From assembly GCA_028285035.1 (NCBI GenBank), contig JANQQF010000106.1, positions 62,001-126,000 of the forward strand: DNA of 64,000 bases. Direction: 5' to 3'. Shown here piece after piece: positions 34,149-42,907 of this stretch. A program made the translations under genes and the position numbers. The stretch comes from Phycisphaerae bacterium (lineage in GTDB: Bacteria > Chloroflexota > Anaerolineae > 4572-78 > J111). The stretch's first letter is position 1. Every line of letters begins with the position of its first letter. A model generated the notes under the pieces. It was not told where the DNA came from and did not search any database. It worked only from the letters and a program-made list of their open reading frames with translations.

Positions 34149-36278
34149 ATGTCCACACGAAAAATTCCACGTCGTCTATTTTTAAAGGGATTGGGGATCA
34201 CTCTTCTGCTGGGAGGATGTACCACCGATTTGGGGGTTGGGCGGATACGTCCGACCTTCACACCGCTGCCAACCGCCACGCCAACGCCGTTGCCTAGTGC
34301 AGATGGTGTGGCCCAAGCCTATTTAAACGCCTGGGTTAACGAGGATTATGAGACAATGTATGGTCTCTTATCCTCTGACTCACAAGCTCGCGTCTCTACT
34401 GAACTCTTTCGGGCCAAATACACCCGTCCTATGCTTGAGGCAACCGTGCAAGAGGTGGAAGCGCAGCTTCAATCTCTCCTTCATGACGGACCACAGGCGA
34501 CAACGACATTTCAGAGTACTTGGCATACACGGCTCTTTGGCCCGATTACAGCCAATAACAACTTACGGCTAAAATTTGTTGATGGTCGATGGGGTGTTGA
34601 GTGGCAACCTACGTTAGTCTTACCGCAATTGGGAGAAGATGTCACCCTGGCTTTTTTGAGCGAGCAACCTGCTCGTGGCAACATCTACGATACCAGCTTT
34701 CACGCTCTAGCCACGCAAGGACAGATGGTTACGGTTGGCGTGGTTCCCCAATTTTTAGAAGAGGAAGAAGATATCGTCATTGATTATCTCTCAACGCTAA
34801 CTAACGTCACCCCAGAAACAATTCAAAACAAAATTGCGACGGCCAATCCTGATTGGTTTGTGCCCATTGCCGATATCACCTTCGAGACCAGTCTAGAGCA
34901 CGATAATTTGCTCAACAACATTGCTGGGGTAGACCGTCGAGCAAGAGAGGTTCGGGTCTACAGCGATGGGGATACGGCCTCACATATCATCGGCTATATG
35001 GGTGCCATCCCCGCCGAAAACAAGGATAGCTACATTAACCAGGGCTATCAGGGGGATGAATTAGTCGGACTAGCTGGCATCGAAGGCTGGTCTGAGTCTG
35101 AATTGGCTGGACAACGAGGGGGACGGCTGGTTGCCCTTTCCCCAGCTGGTGAGATTATGTCTGAGCTAGGTTCAGTGCCCTCGAAATCAGGTAGTAGCGT
35201 ATATTTGACTATTGATACGGACTTTCAAGCGACCGTTGAAAAGTTGCTGGGCGAACGGCTTGGGGCCATCGTAGTGATGGATCCACAAACTGGAAAAATC
35301 CACGCCCTAGCCAGTTATCCTCGCTTTAAACCGGCTGTCTTCACCACTGGCTTTGATGTTGAAGCCTGGACCAGTTTGTACAGCAATGAACTTCGTCCCC
35401 TCGTCAATCGGGCCACCCAGGGTGTTTATCCGCCAGCTTCGGTATTTAAAGTTGTTGGTATAGCTGCTGCACTTGAGGACTTGGGCCTTCAGCCCGATCA
35501 CAATTTCGTCTGTACGGGCAGTTGGGATGGCCTTGGTGAAGATTTCCGGAAAGATTGTTGGCTCAAAACCGGACACGGTAGAATCAACCTTGTTGATGGT
35601 CTCACTCAAAGTTGTGACGTCGTGTTTTATGAGGTTGGGCTAGCCTTGCATCGGGCAGACAATCAATTGCTCCCAGATTGGTCAAGATTATTCGGTCTGG
35701 GACAGAGAACAGGGGTGACAGGTATTGCTGAAGGGGCAGGGGTTGTGGCCGATAATGAGTGGAAACAGCGGGCCTTCAATGAGCCATTATTTGAAGGAGA
35801 TGCCGTAAACTCAGCGATTGGGCAGGGTTTTATGTTAGCCACCCCACTGCAAATCAATCGTCTGATGGCGGCGATGGCAAATGGGGGGCAAATTGTTCGC
35901 CCCTATATCATAGACCGAATCATTGACATCAATGGGCAAGAAACTGTTTTTGAGCCTGAGGTGACAGGCACCATTCCTATCTCGCCTGAAAGCCTGACCA
36001 TTATCCAAGACAGCCTCGAGGCCGTGGTGAGCGGGGCCAGAGGCACAGCTCGTCAGGCCTTTCAAGGAACAACGTACACCGTCGCGGGGAAAACAGGGAC
36101 AGCTGAAAACAGTCAAGAGGAACCCCACGCCTGGTTTTCCGGTTACGCTCCCGTTGAGGCACCACGGGTCACCATCACAGTTATTCTTGAAAATGCAGGG
36201 GAGGGTTCGCAAGAGGCTGCCCCCCTGTTTCGCCAAGTTCTTGAAGCATTCTTTGCTTGGGAAGCAACCCAGGGATAG
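34149..36278 (+). CDS. penicillin-binding protein 2-like transpeptidase, Tat-type lipoprotein
   Basis: Class B PBP cross-linking peptidoglycan outside the membrane, 709 residues from ATG 34149 (a longer frame to 34113 would start inside the promoter). The N-terminus IPRRLFLKGLG is a twin-arginine motif and the hydrophobic run ends at LGGC, a lipobox, which is unusual for a PBP that normally has an uncleaved anchor. Residues about 55-165 look like a MecA_N/NTF2-like domain, then a PBP dimerisation domain with RGNIYDT and AGIEGWSE. Transpeptidase motifs: SVFK (Ser431, Lys434), SCD at 488-490 and KTG at 648-650. All three are intact. It is upstream of the roadblock gene but separated by 420 bp. 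Confidence 0.9.
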   Translation: MSTRKIPRRLFLKGLGITLLLGGCTTDLGVGRIRPTFTPLPTATPTPLPSADGVAQAYLNAWVNEDYETMYGLLSSDSQARVSTELFRAKYTRPMLEATVQEVEAQLQSLLHDGPQATTTFQSTWHTRLFGPITANNNLRLKFVDGRWGVEWQPTLVLPQLGEDVTLAFLSEQPARGNIYDTSFHALATQGQMVTVGVVPQFLEEEEDIVIDYLSTLTNVTPETIQNKIATANPDWFVPIADITFETSLEHDNLLNNIAGVDRRAREVRVYSDGDTASHIIGYMGAIPAENKDSYINQGYQGDELVGLAGIEGWSESELAGQRGGRLVALSPAGEIMSELGSVPSKSGSSVYLTIDTDFQATVEKLLGERLGAIVVMDPQTGKIHALASYPRFKPAVFTTGFDVEAWTSLYSNELRPLVNRATQGVYPPASVFKVVGIAAALEDLGLQPDHNFVCTGSWDGLGEDFRKDCWLKTGHGRINLVDGLTQSCDVVFYEVGLALHRADNQLLPDWSRLFGLGQRTGVTGIAEGAGVVADNEWKQRAFNEPLFEGDAVNSAIGQGFMLATPLQINRLMAAMANGGQIVRPYIIDRIIDINGQETVFEPEVTGTIPISPESLTIIQDSLEAVVSGARGTARQAFQGTTYTVAGKTGTAENSQEEPHAWFSGYAPVEAPRVTITVILENAGEGSQEAAPLFRQVLEAFFAWEATQG

Positions 36279-36534
36279 AGCTGCCTTTGTCAGGCTACTT
36301 TAAGGATCAGGCCTACATTTTTGACCGATGTGATACGTGATGCGTGTGCATTTGGTGTCAAGGTTTCACAAACCATACATTACAGTTACTTTTTACCCCA
36401 CTTAAAGTATTGAATCATCTAAATTTAGGGATCATACAATTTTTATCTTATATTTTCCTATCCCCCCCTCCATTTACTCGAAAATTAGCGATTTTTCACC
36501 GTTATTACCCCTTTAACATCAATAATGAGGCACA
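36279..36534. other. AT-rich intergenic stretch with a GTGATAC repeat
   Basis: No credible gene. Heptamers GTGATAC, GTGATGC, GTGTGCA lie at 36330-36350. The rest is AT-rich without clear structure up to the promoter at 36535. Confidence 0.5.
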
Positions 36535-36563
36535 TTGACATAGTGTTTCTGATGTGCTATGAT
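36535..36563 (+). promoter_or_regulatory. consensus promoter for roadblock gene
   Basis: TTGACA at 36535-36540, exactly 17 bp, TATGAT at 36558-36563. The expected transcript start near 36570 leaves a leader of about 130 nt containing a short ATACCC/GGGTAT hairpin. Confidence 0.7.
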
Positions 36564-36700
36564 GGCCCTATTCAGCCTAAATGGGGCATACAAACTATTT
36601 TTAGCACCTTTTTCCAAGAAAATCATCCTATACCCAATTTCTTATCGGGTATCAAAAATTTATGGTGACACACCTTTTTTGAAAGGAGATATGCGTTAAA

Positions 36701-37066
36701 ATGTCACGTACGGAACAAATGGTAGGTCGATTGCGAGACTTACAGGCAGGAACAGCCGATATTGAAGCATCAGCAGTTGTTAGTGTTGATGGTTTGATTA
36801 TGGCCTCATCACTACCCGCCGATGTTGAAGAAGATCGTGTATCAGCGATGTCTGCAGCGATGCTCTCACTGGGTGAGCGAATTGCGAGTGAGTTAGGTCG
36901 AGGTATTCTCGATCAGGTTTACATTCGCGGGGACAACGGTTACGTTATTTTGATGTCCGTTGGAGATGAAGCGGTATTGACGGCTCTAGCCCGAGGCGAT
37001 GCCAAATTAGGGTTGATCTTCCTTGATATGAAACGTGCCGCCGAAGATCTAGCCAAGCTCGTCTAA
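36701..37066 (+). CDS. roadblock/LC7 domain-containing protein
   Basis: 121-residue single-domain protein of the roadblock/LC7 (MglB-like) family, which binds and regulates small GTPases. Seen: ASAVVSVDGLIMASSLPADVEEDRVSAMSAAMLSLGERI (spanning residues about 23-61) and VYIRGDNGYVILMSVGDEAVLTAL, the family beta-sheet. Strong AAAGGAGAT ribosome-binding site. No MglA-like GTPase lies nearby, unlike many bacterial pairs. Ends at a bidirectional terminator. Its near-consensus promoter suggests high expression. Confidence 0.9.
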   Translation: MSRTEQMVGRLRDLQAGTADIEASAVVSVDGLIMASSLPADVEEDRVSAMSAAMLSLGERIASELGRGILDQVYIRGDNGYVILMSVGDEAVLTALARGDAKLGLIFLDMKRAAEDLAKLV

Positions 37067-37085
37067 ATTTACAATTGAACTCAAG

Positions 37086-37118
37086 AAAAAAGCCGCTTCC
37101 TGAGAGAGCGGCTTTTTT
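37086..37118. terminator. bidirectional rho-independent terminator
   Basis: AAAAAAGCCGCT (37086-37097) and AGCGGCTTTTTT (37107-37118) form a 12-bp stem ending in T-runs on both strands, between the convergent roadblock and radical SAM genes. Confidence 0.9.
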
Positions 37119-37128
37119 GATTCATATC

Positions 37129-37156
37129 ATTCACAATTGGCTATTCACAATTCACA
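37129..37156. repeat. ATTCACA heptamer repeat
   Basis: ATTCACA, ATTGGCT, ATTCACA, ATTCACA, exactly 7 bp each, between the terminator and the stop of the radical SAM gene. Confidence 0.65.
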
Positions 37157-37161
37157 ATTAT

Positions 37162-38892
37162 TTAGTCCATCTGCAACGGAATGAAATTATCTCCATACGC
37201 ACCCATATTTGGCCCTAACACAGCTTCATAATCTGGGCGGAAAGCCCACTCTTCATCACAGGCGTTACACTTTAGACAACCCGCTGGGGGACACGCCTGG
37301 GTCAGATCATCTCGCAAAGCCCGCCGTAAATCCCAACTGAAGAAGGATTTGGTCACCCCTGTTGTCACCGACTCCCAGGGCAATGCCACATCCATACTCC
37401 GTTCACCCAGAAAATCGTCTTGGCTCAGGCCTTCCGCCGCGAGGGCTTTGTGCCACTCCTTCAAGTTCACCTTACGCATCCGCGCCAACACCCGGCCCAG
37501 TCGACGATCACCCCGAGCGAGCACCCCCTCGATTGCGGCCCAGGCAGGGCTATCGCTTCGTACCGCCACTTTGTTGGGATTGAGCCGATCCTGCAAATAT
37601 TTCACGCGGCTCTCGATCGTTTCTACAGGCATCATCGCTGCCCACTGAAAAGCAGTGTGGGGTTTCGGCACATACGGGGTGGCATTGATGGCGATGTTAC
37701 GTGGGAAAATTTTGCGGGCAGCCAGGGCAAGTTCAGCAATGGCTTCCACATCCTCTTCCATTTCAGTTGGCTGCCCAACCATAAAATACATTTTAAGCTG
37801 GGGGAAGTTGTACTTCGCCGCCAACTCAACAGCGTGCAGAATCTGAGCATCAGATTGAGGTTTGTTGATGACCTTTCGCATCCTTACACTGCCCGCCTCA
37901 GGTGCAATCGTTAATGTTTGGTTGCCACTCTCGGCTAGGCCTTTGATCAACGGCTCGCTAATTGGATCAACGCGCATTGAGGAGGCGGTCAGTCTCGCGC
38001 CCATCTTGCGGAGTTCAATGGCGATTTCATCGATCCAACTATGATCACTCACCGCGGCACTGACCAGCCCGACACGGTCGCGGTGTTTCAAACCGTGTTT
38101 TGCCGCCGCCAGTACCGTATCCAGATGCATCTCTCGCATCGGGCGATAAACATAGCCCGCTAAACAGAAACGACAGCCCCGCCCGCAGCCCCGCGCAATT
38201 TCGACCAAGGTCCGATCCCCAAATTCAGTATTGTCTGTATAAATTTGAGTAACCGTAGGAAACGTATCGACATCCTTGACCCACACCCGACCAATCGGCC
38301 CATTGTTGATGGCGGGAATATAGAGCCCATCAACCTCAGCCAAGCGATGGTAAGCTTCCTCGCGGGGCATATTATTAGCATCCCACAGTGCGTCAATTAA
38401 AGGGGGAACGATAGCCTCACCCTCACCAATGGCAAAGGCATCAAAAATATCGGCCAAAGGCTCAGGATTGATGTAGACGCCAGGGCCACCTGCAATCAAC
38501 AGGGGCCAATTTTCATCCCGTTCCTCGGCAAAGATCGGAAAACCTGCCCGCCGCAACATCTCAATGATGTTAAAGTAGTCCATCTCATAGGAAATCGTAA
38601 ACGTCACCGCCCCAAACTCATCGAGCGCCCGCTGCGACTCGAGTGAGATGATCCCCTCATCTCGGCGTGGGGCTTGCTGATTGCCAAAGAAAACCCGCTC
38701 ACAGACCACATCTGGCTCATCATTAAATAGACGATACAAGGTATGGAGAGCCAAACTGCTCATTCCGACGCGATAACTATTGGGCCAAACTAACGCCACG
38801 GGCAACTTACCACCCCAATTCTTATAAACCGCGCCTTCTTCTTGGCTCAATATTTTTTTAATCTGATTGATCTGTTTGTAATTTTGTTTCAT
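37162..38892 (-). CDS. TIGR03960-type B12-binding radical SAM protein
   Basis: 576-residue enzyme with an N-terminal cobalamin-binding-like Rossmann domain (about 25-190), then a radical SAM core with ARGCGRGCRFCLAGY, a CX3CX2C cluster ligand motif near residue 240, and a TIAPEAGSVRMRKVINK segment. A C-terminal cysteine group (CPPAGCLKCNACDEEW) may bind a second cluster. The family is conserved in Firmicutes, Chloroflexota and others, often next to or fused with a DUF2344 protein; that partner is absent here. Biochemical role not established. It begins 10 bp after the DUF5615 gene stop, so it may be cotranscribed with the toxin-antitoxin genes. Confidence 0.87.
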   Translation of the reverse strand: MKQNYKQINQIKKILSQEEGAVYKNWGGKLPVALVWPNSYRVGMSSLALHTLYRLFNDEPDVVCERVFFGNQQAPRRDEGIISLESQRALDEFGAVTFTISYEMDYFNIIEMLRRAGFPIFAEERDENWPLLIAGGPGVYINPEPLADIFDAFAIGEGEAIVPPLIDALWDANNMPREEAYHRLAEVDGLYIPAINNGPIGRVWVKDVDTFPTVTQIYTDNTEFGDRTLVEIARGCGRGCRFCLAGYVYRPMREMHLDTVLAAAKHGLKHRDRVGLVSAAVSDHSWIDEIAIELRKMGARLTASSMRVDPISEPLIKGLAESGNQTLTIAPEAGSVRMRKVINKPQSDAQILHAVELAAKYNFPQLKMYFMVGQPTEMEEDVEAIAELALAARKIFPRNIAINATPYVPKPHTAFQWAAMMPVETIESRVKYLQDRLNPNKVAVRSDSPAWAAIEGVLARGDRRLGRVLARMRKVNLKEWHKALAAEGLSQDDFLGERSMDVALPWESVTTGVTKSFFSWDLRRALRDDLTQACPPAGCLKCNACDEEWAFRPDYEAVLGPNMGAYGDNFIPLQMD

Positions 38893-38902
38893 TTAGGTTT
38901 GT

Positions 38903-39244
38903 TTACTTTTCCGGTCGATTTACACGAATAAGTTCACCCGAAAGTTGATCGGTTGCTTCAATGGCTTCGTGTATACGCCCAGCTTGTCGAATAAAATCTG
39001 GATCATAGCTACAGACAATAATACCTGCGTGATCTGGGTGTGATTTGTGTAAACGGATGAAATGTTTGCGGTTGATAGTCAAAACAGTACGTCCTTGTTC
39101 AGAAGCAAAGGCTAACACTGCCTCATCTGGCAAGGCCTGATTAGCTTCGCCTGTTTCTTGGATGGTTAATACATTATGACCCAACTGCCGTAATTCTTCT
39201 ACAACAGGCAATGGAAAATTCTCATTACTATAAAGATAAGCCAC
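38903..39244 (-). CDS. DUF5615 PIN-like toxin
   Basis: 113-residue protein of the DUF5615/Mut7-C-like family of PIN-fold RNases. Seen: YLYSNENFPLPVVEELRQLGHNVLTIQETGEANQALPDEAVLAFASEQGRTVLTIN (residues about 3-58 in segments), with an Asn-Glu in place of the frequent Asp-Glu at the first active-site strand, and DEAVL plus the TINRKHF strand. Usually paired with a DUF433 antitoxin, which is immediately upstream with a 3-bp gap. Probably an mRNA-targeting toxin. Confidence 0.85.
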   Translation of the reverse strand: MAYLYSNENFPLPVVEELRQLGHNVLTIQETGEANQALPDEAVLAFASEQGRTVLTINRKHFIRLHKSHPDHAGIIVCSYDPDFIRQAGRIHEAIEATDQLSGELIRVNRPEK

Positions 39245-39247
39245 GGC

Positions 39248-39577
39248 TCAGGCATCCTCATTGTCACGGATTTGTTGCTCCATTTCGGCTGAATGTGAGC
39301 GGGCATAGGCCCAAGCATTGGCTAAATCCTGAGCGCGTAAGGTGGGATAGGCTCGCAATAACTCGGCCTCACTCGTACCCAGTTGTCGTGCTTGAACTAA
39401 CACCCAAACGGGTATGCGAGTCCGAATGATACAAGGCTCTCCCCCACAAATTCCTGGCGTACTCTCAATTCCCGGAAAGGCATCCCCTAAATCATTCGCC
39501 ACCCATTGCAAAACTTGCGCCTTTTCGGCAGGGGTCATCGTCGATAATAGTTTTTCAGCTTCTTGTAAGGTGTTCAT
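39248..39577 (-). CDS. DUF433 family antitoxin
   Basis: 109-residue protein of the DUF433 family. The core signature is GIESTPGICGGEPCIIRTRIPVWVLV (residues about 35-60, in segments), followed by GTSEAELLRAYPTLRAQDLANAWAYA, a helix-turn-helix-like region. It is the usual partner of DUF5615 toxins. Its ATG overlaps the TGA of the upstream gene as ATGA (39574-39577), so it is translationally coupled to that gene. Confidence 0.88.
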   Translation of the reverse strand: MNTLQEAEKLLSTMTPAEKAQVLQWVANDLGDAFPGIESTPGICGGEPCIIRTRIPVWVLVQARQLGTSEAELLRAYPTLRAQDLANAWAYARSHSAEMEQQIRDNEDA

Positions 39578-40296
39578 CTTATTCCATACCTAATAAAATT
39601 ACCGCTCAAGGCTGAGTATCCCTTCGCAGTAATTCTATAATTGTTACCTTTATCCCGTTCTAACAACTTAAAATCAATAAGGGTTTCAATATCACAGCCT
39701 GTGAATTCAGGTTCATTTGAATTTGGCTCAACAAAATTCCACTCATTATTTACGACAAAATAAAAAGGATATAAAGCCTCTTTTTGTTTATAATCCATTA
39801 GCCTTCTTAATGTGTTCTTTTCACTTTCTGATAAAGTTATACCCATTACATCATAAGCCTTAGAGGTAAATCGATAACTTCGAGCATTTGTTTTTTTCAA
39901 CAATTCTAAATCAATTAAAGACAGGATAGCATCTCGTTTTAGTTTGAGATGAATAAATGAGTCAAAAAAATTACCATCGGGTCGAGATTCACTTAATTGA
40001 AATGGGTAATATATACTCTCCTGCTTTTGCTTTATCAGCTTACGTAACGTATTCAATAGGATCGGCTCTACTGCAGGGGTTTGAGCAACTGGAGCAGGGC
40101 TAATTACCTGAGATTGCTTATCAGTTTTATCTAATTCGTCCTTCAAAATCTCAAGTTCTTTTTCGATATCTTCAATTTCGAGAAGAATTTGTGGGTCAGC
40201 TGAATGACCATACAATGCTTTCTGCTCTTTGAGTTTTTGCTGACGACGGGTGTGGTTTATTATTAATTTTGCAATATGATCTTTTTGAGTTGACAC
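39574..40296 (-). CDS. uncharacterised protein: EAD-like helical hairpin plus two winged-helix-like repeats
   Basis: 240 residues, AT-rich, GTG start. I do not recognise a named family. Residues about 5-55 (LIINHTRRQQKLKEQKALYG, then QILLEIEDIEKELEILKDEL) form a helical hairpin like the effector-associated modules seen at the N-termini of bacterial NTPase and caspase-type conflict proteins. Two repeats follow: about 80-158 (TLRKLIKQKQESIYYPFQL to YRFTSKAYDVM) and about 163-232 (TLRRLMDYKQKEALYPFYF to YRITAKGYSAL). Both start L-R-x-L-x-x-x-K-Q-K/Q-x-x-x-Y-P-F and end Y-R-(F/I)-T-(S/A)-K-(A/G)-Y. They resemble winged-helix domains. It overlaps the antitoxin start by 4 bp, so it is a third component of this toxin-antitoxin operon. 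Confidence 0.65.
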   Translation of the reverse strand: MSTQKDHIAKLIINHTRRQQKLKEQKALYGHSADPQILLEIEDIEKELEILKDELDKTDKQSQVISPAPVAQTPAVEPILLNTLRKLIKQKQESIYYPFQLSESRPDGNFFDSFIHLKLKRDAILSLIDLELLKKTNARSYRFTSKAYDVMGITLSESEKNTLRRLMDYKQKEALYPFYFVVNNEWNFVEPNSNEPEFTGCDIETLIDFKLLERDKGNNYRITAKGYSALSGNFIRYGIR

Positions 40297-40460
40297 AGTT
40301 TTATTTAAAGCTTGCCCCTAAAGAGTCCACAAATTGTAATCTTATCGTTTAATCAGGAAGTAGGTGGGCTAAAAAATCCTCATAAAATATACCCCAAGAG
40401 GAATCTTATCTTTAACCACTTCAAACAGGAATTATACGTTTGGTATAGTACCCCGTCAAA

Positions 40461-40874
40461 CTAATCACCAATCGGGCGTTCTCTTTTCATCTCAGTCGGA
40501 TAGGTGGATATTACAAAGCCGTGGCGTTCATAAAAAGGAACCAGGTGCTCCTCACAAACCAGTGTGACCAGTTCAACATGAGACAGCCGTTGCATTAAAT
40601 GAGCCATCAATTGATGCCCCACACCCTGACCTCGTTCTTCTTCAGCGATAATGACATCCTCAATAAAGGCCCGATAACGATCATCACTCAATACCCGCAC
40701 AAAGCCGATTAGTCGCTCGCCTCGCCAAGCTTCCAGCCAAAGTGATGTATTGTCCAGCATCACTTTAATATCATCCAAGGTTCGTGTCGTACTCCAAGAC
40801 GCTTGCTGATATAACGTATAGAGTGCTTCAGTGGAAATTGACTGAGCCGATGAGATTGTAATTTCTTTTTCCAT
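40461..40874 (-). CDS. GNAT family N-acetyltransferase
   Basis: 137-residue acetyltransferase. Motif A reads IEDVIIAEEERGQGVGHQLMAHLM (R-G-x-G-V-G) near residues 71-94, followed by ELVTLVCEEHLVPFYERHGF, the standard C-terminal unit. Resembles small-molecule GNATs of the PhnO/YhbS type; substrate unknown. It diverges from the vWA lipoprotein gene across a gap holding a palindromic site. Confidence 0.87.
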   Translation of the reverse strand: MEKEITISSAQSISTEALYTLYQQASWSTTRTLDDIKVMLDNTSLWLEAWRGERLIGFVRVLSDDRYRAFIEDVIIAEEERGQGVGHQLMAHLMQRLSHVELVTLVCEEHLVPFYERHGFVISTYPTEMKRERPIGD

Positions 40875-40925
40875 TTGTTTATCCTCACCACAAGATTATA
40901 GAGAAATTTACAAGCTAGTCAATGC

Positions 40926-41007
40926 GTTACATCGCTGAAACGCTCTATTCACAAGCATTCCAGCCTGTTACATCGAATGTAACAGTTGTGAGGCTTGAAG
41001 TGTAACA
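40926..41007. promoter_or_regulatory. palindromic GTTACAT sites in divergent intergenic region
   Basis: CTGTTACAT (40965-40973), a CGA spacer and ATGTAACAG (40977-40985) form a perfect 9-bp-arm palindrome. Further half-sites GTTACATCG (40926-40934) and TGTAACA (41001-41007) flank it. Probably the operator for one or both divergent genes. The regulator is not identified. Confidence 0.5.
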
Positions 41008-41083
41008 CCATTGGTCTTATGGTGAAGCCAAATCAAGCAACACCAAATTTCAACCAACATTCAAAATAAGGAGATTTAGCAAA

Positions 41084-42817
41084 ATGTTATTCAAAAATTT
41101 AAAGCCGTTCATTTTATCGAGTGTCTTAGGATCAATTGTATTGATAACCACAGCTTGTGGAGCAGCAGGGGAAGCAGCTGCACCGGCACCCCAAGAGGCC
41201 GAGCCGATCATTATTGAAAAAGAAGCTGAGGTTATTAGAGAGGTAGAAGTAATAGAAGAGGCAGCGCCCGCAGAAGAATGGGAAGAAGCAGAAGAAGCAA
41301 TGGAAGAAGAGGCAATGGCCGATGATGCTTCATCAGATATGGCAGCAGAACCAGCCGCCGAGGCCGTTGCCCCCCAAGCTACAGCCGCCCCAGTCAACCC
41401 CACAAACAGCAATGTTGAAGAATCACCAGCCGAGAACATGACCTTTGAGAGCGAAGGGGTTAACCCTTTCATTGATACCGAGGATGATCATCTCTCAACC
41501 TTTGCAATGGATGTCGACACCGCTTCCTATAGTGTCGCCCGCCGCTATCTGGCTGATGGGTACTTCCCGCCGCAGGAAGCCATCCGAATTGAGGAATTTA
41601 TCAACTACTTCGATTTGAGCTATCCCGCCCCAACAAATGGGGATGCCTTTGCCATTCATATGGAAGCAGCGCCAGCCCCCTTCGGGTCAGAAAGTGCCTA
41701 CTTGCTCAAGATCGATCTTCAGGGCAAAGAAGTGGCGGTTGAGGATCGCAAAGATGCTAATTTAACTTTCGTTGTTGATGTGTCTGGCTCAATGAACCAG
41801 GAAAATCGATTGGGCTTGGTTAAAGAATCGCTGCGATTGCTGGTCAACGAATTACAACAAGATGACAAAATCAGCTTGGTCATCTACGGATCTCAAGCCC
41901 GGGTCATCTTGGAACCAACCAGTGCGGCTAACAAAAATCAAATTTTGTCTGCCATTGACCGTCTACATACGGATGGATCAACCAATGCTGAAGCAGGGCT
42001 GCGCTTGGGCTATCAGATGGCAGCGCAGGGTTATGAAGCAGGGGCCATCAACCGGGTCATCCTGTTGTCAGATGGTGTGGCGAATGTTGGGCAAACCGGT
42101 CCTGAAGCCATTCTGAATGTAATCCGTGATCAAGTATCTCAGGGTGTCACCCTCTCAACGATTGGGGTAGGAATGGGCAATTACAACGACGTAATGATGG
42201 AGCAGTTGGCGAATGATGGGAATGGTAACTACAACTATGTTGACACTCTTGATGAAGCTCACCGCATTTTTGTAGAAAACCTGACCGGCACCCTCCAAGT
42301 GATTGCCAAAGATGCTAAAATTCAAGTTGACTTCAACCCAGATGTTGTTCGCAGCTATCGCTTGTTGGGCTATGAAAATCGGGCCGTTGCTGACCAGGAT
42401 TTCCGCAATGATCGGGTTGATGCCGGCGAAGTTGGGGCAGGTCACACTGTCACCGCGTTGTACGAAATCAAGTTGCATGACGACGCTGACATTGCTCCGG
42501 CAGATGTTGCTCTGACTACTCGTATCCGCTATCAAGATATCGATAACAGCGAAATTGTGGAAGTAGCCACTCCGTTTGAACGAGGACACATCGTAGAGGA
42601 TATGACTGAGACCTCGGCTGAGTACCGCTTCATCGCTGCCGTAGCCGAATACGCCGAAATCCTTCGTGGTAGCTACTGGGCACAGGATGGCGACTTAAAC
42701 AAAGTTCAGTCGATGGTTCTCTCAACGGCTCAAGATTTAGGACAAGACAACGATATGGTCGAATTCATCACCATTCTGAATGACGCTATTCGAGTAACAT
42801 CTGAATCGGGAAGTTAG
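41084..42817 (+). CDS. vWA domain lipoprotein (YfbK family)
   Basis: Predicted exported lipoprotein, 577 residues. The signal ends with ITTAC, a lipobox near residue 25, then about 100 residues rich in Glu/Ala. A Von Willebrand factor N-terminal domain precedes the vWA domain: VDVSGSM with MIDAS residues Asp232, Ser234 and Ser236. The C-terminal part matches DUF3520, giving the YfbK architecture. Role probably in surface adhesion or assembly through metal-dependent binding; not established for the family. AAGGAG lies about 12 nt before the ATG. A strong terminator follows. Confidence 0.9.
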   Translation: MLFKNLKPFILSSVLGSIVLITTACGAAGEAAAPAPQEAEPIIIEKEAEVIREVEVIEEAAPAEEWEEAEEAMEEEAMADDASSDMAAEPAAEAVAPQATAAPVNPTNSNVEESPAENMTFESEGVNPFIDTEDDHLSTFAMDVDTASYSVARRYLADGYFPPQEAIRIEEFINYFDLSYPAPTNGDAFAIHMEAAPAPFGSESAYLLKIDLQGKEVAVEDRKDANLTFVVDVSGSMNQENRLGLVKESLRLLVNELQQDDKISLVIYGSQARVILEPTSAANKNQILSAIDRLHTDGSTNAEAGLRLGYQMAAQGYEAGAINRVILLSDGVANVGQTGPEAILNVIRDQVSQGVTLSTIGVGMGNYNDVMMEQLANDGNGNYNYVDTLDEAHRIFVENLTGTLQVIAKDAKIQVDFNPDVVRSYRLLGYENRAVADQDFRNDRVDAGEVGAGHTVTALYEIKLHDDADIAPADVALTTRIRYQDIDNSEIVEVATPFERGHIVEDMTETSAEYRFIAAVAEYAEILRGSYWAQDGDLNKVQSMVLSTAQDLGQDNDMVEFITILNDAIRVTSESGS

Positions 42818-42860
42818 TAAGGAAAACCTAATTACTGATATGAAAGTATAGGTTAATAAC

Positions 42861-42896
42861 AAGGGCCGGACATTAAAACAGAGTCCGGCCCTTTTT
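42861..42896 (+). terminator. rho-independent terminator after vWA gene
   Basis: AAGGGCCGGAC (42861-42871) and GTCCGGCCCTT (42883-42893), 11-bp GC-rich stem followed by T. It also faces the end of the convergent MetE-like gene. Confidence 0.9.
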
Positions 42897-42907
42897 GATT
42901 ACAAAAA

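Noticed and set aside
36344..36538. Small frame upstream of the roadblock gene
   Set aside because: Overlaps a heptamer repeat and the promoter; no supporting signal.
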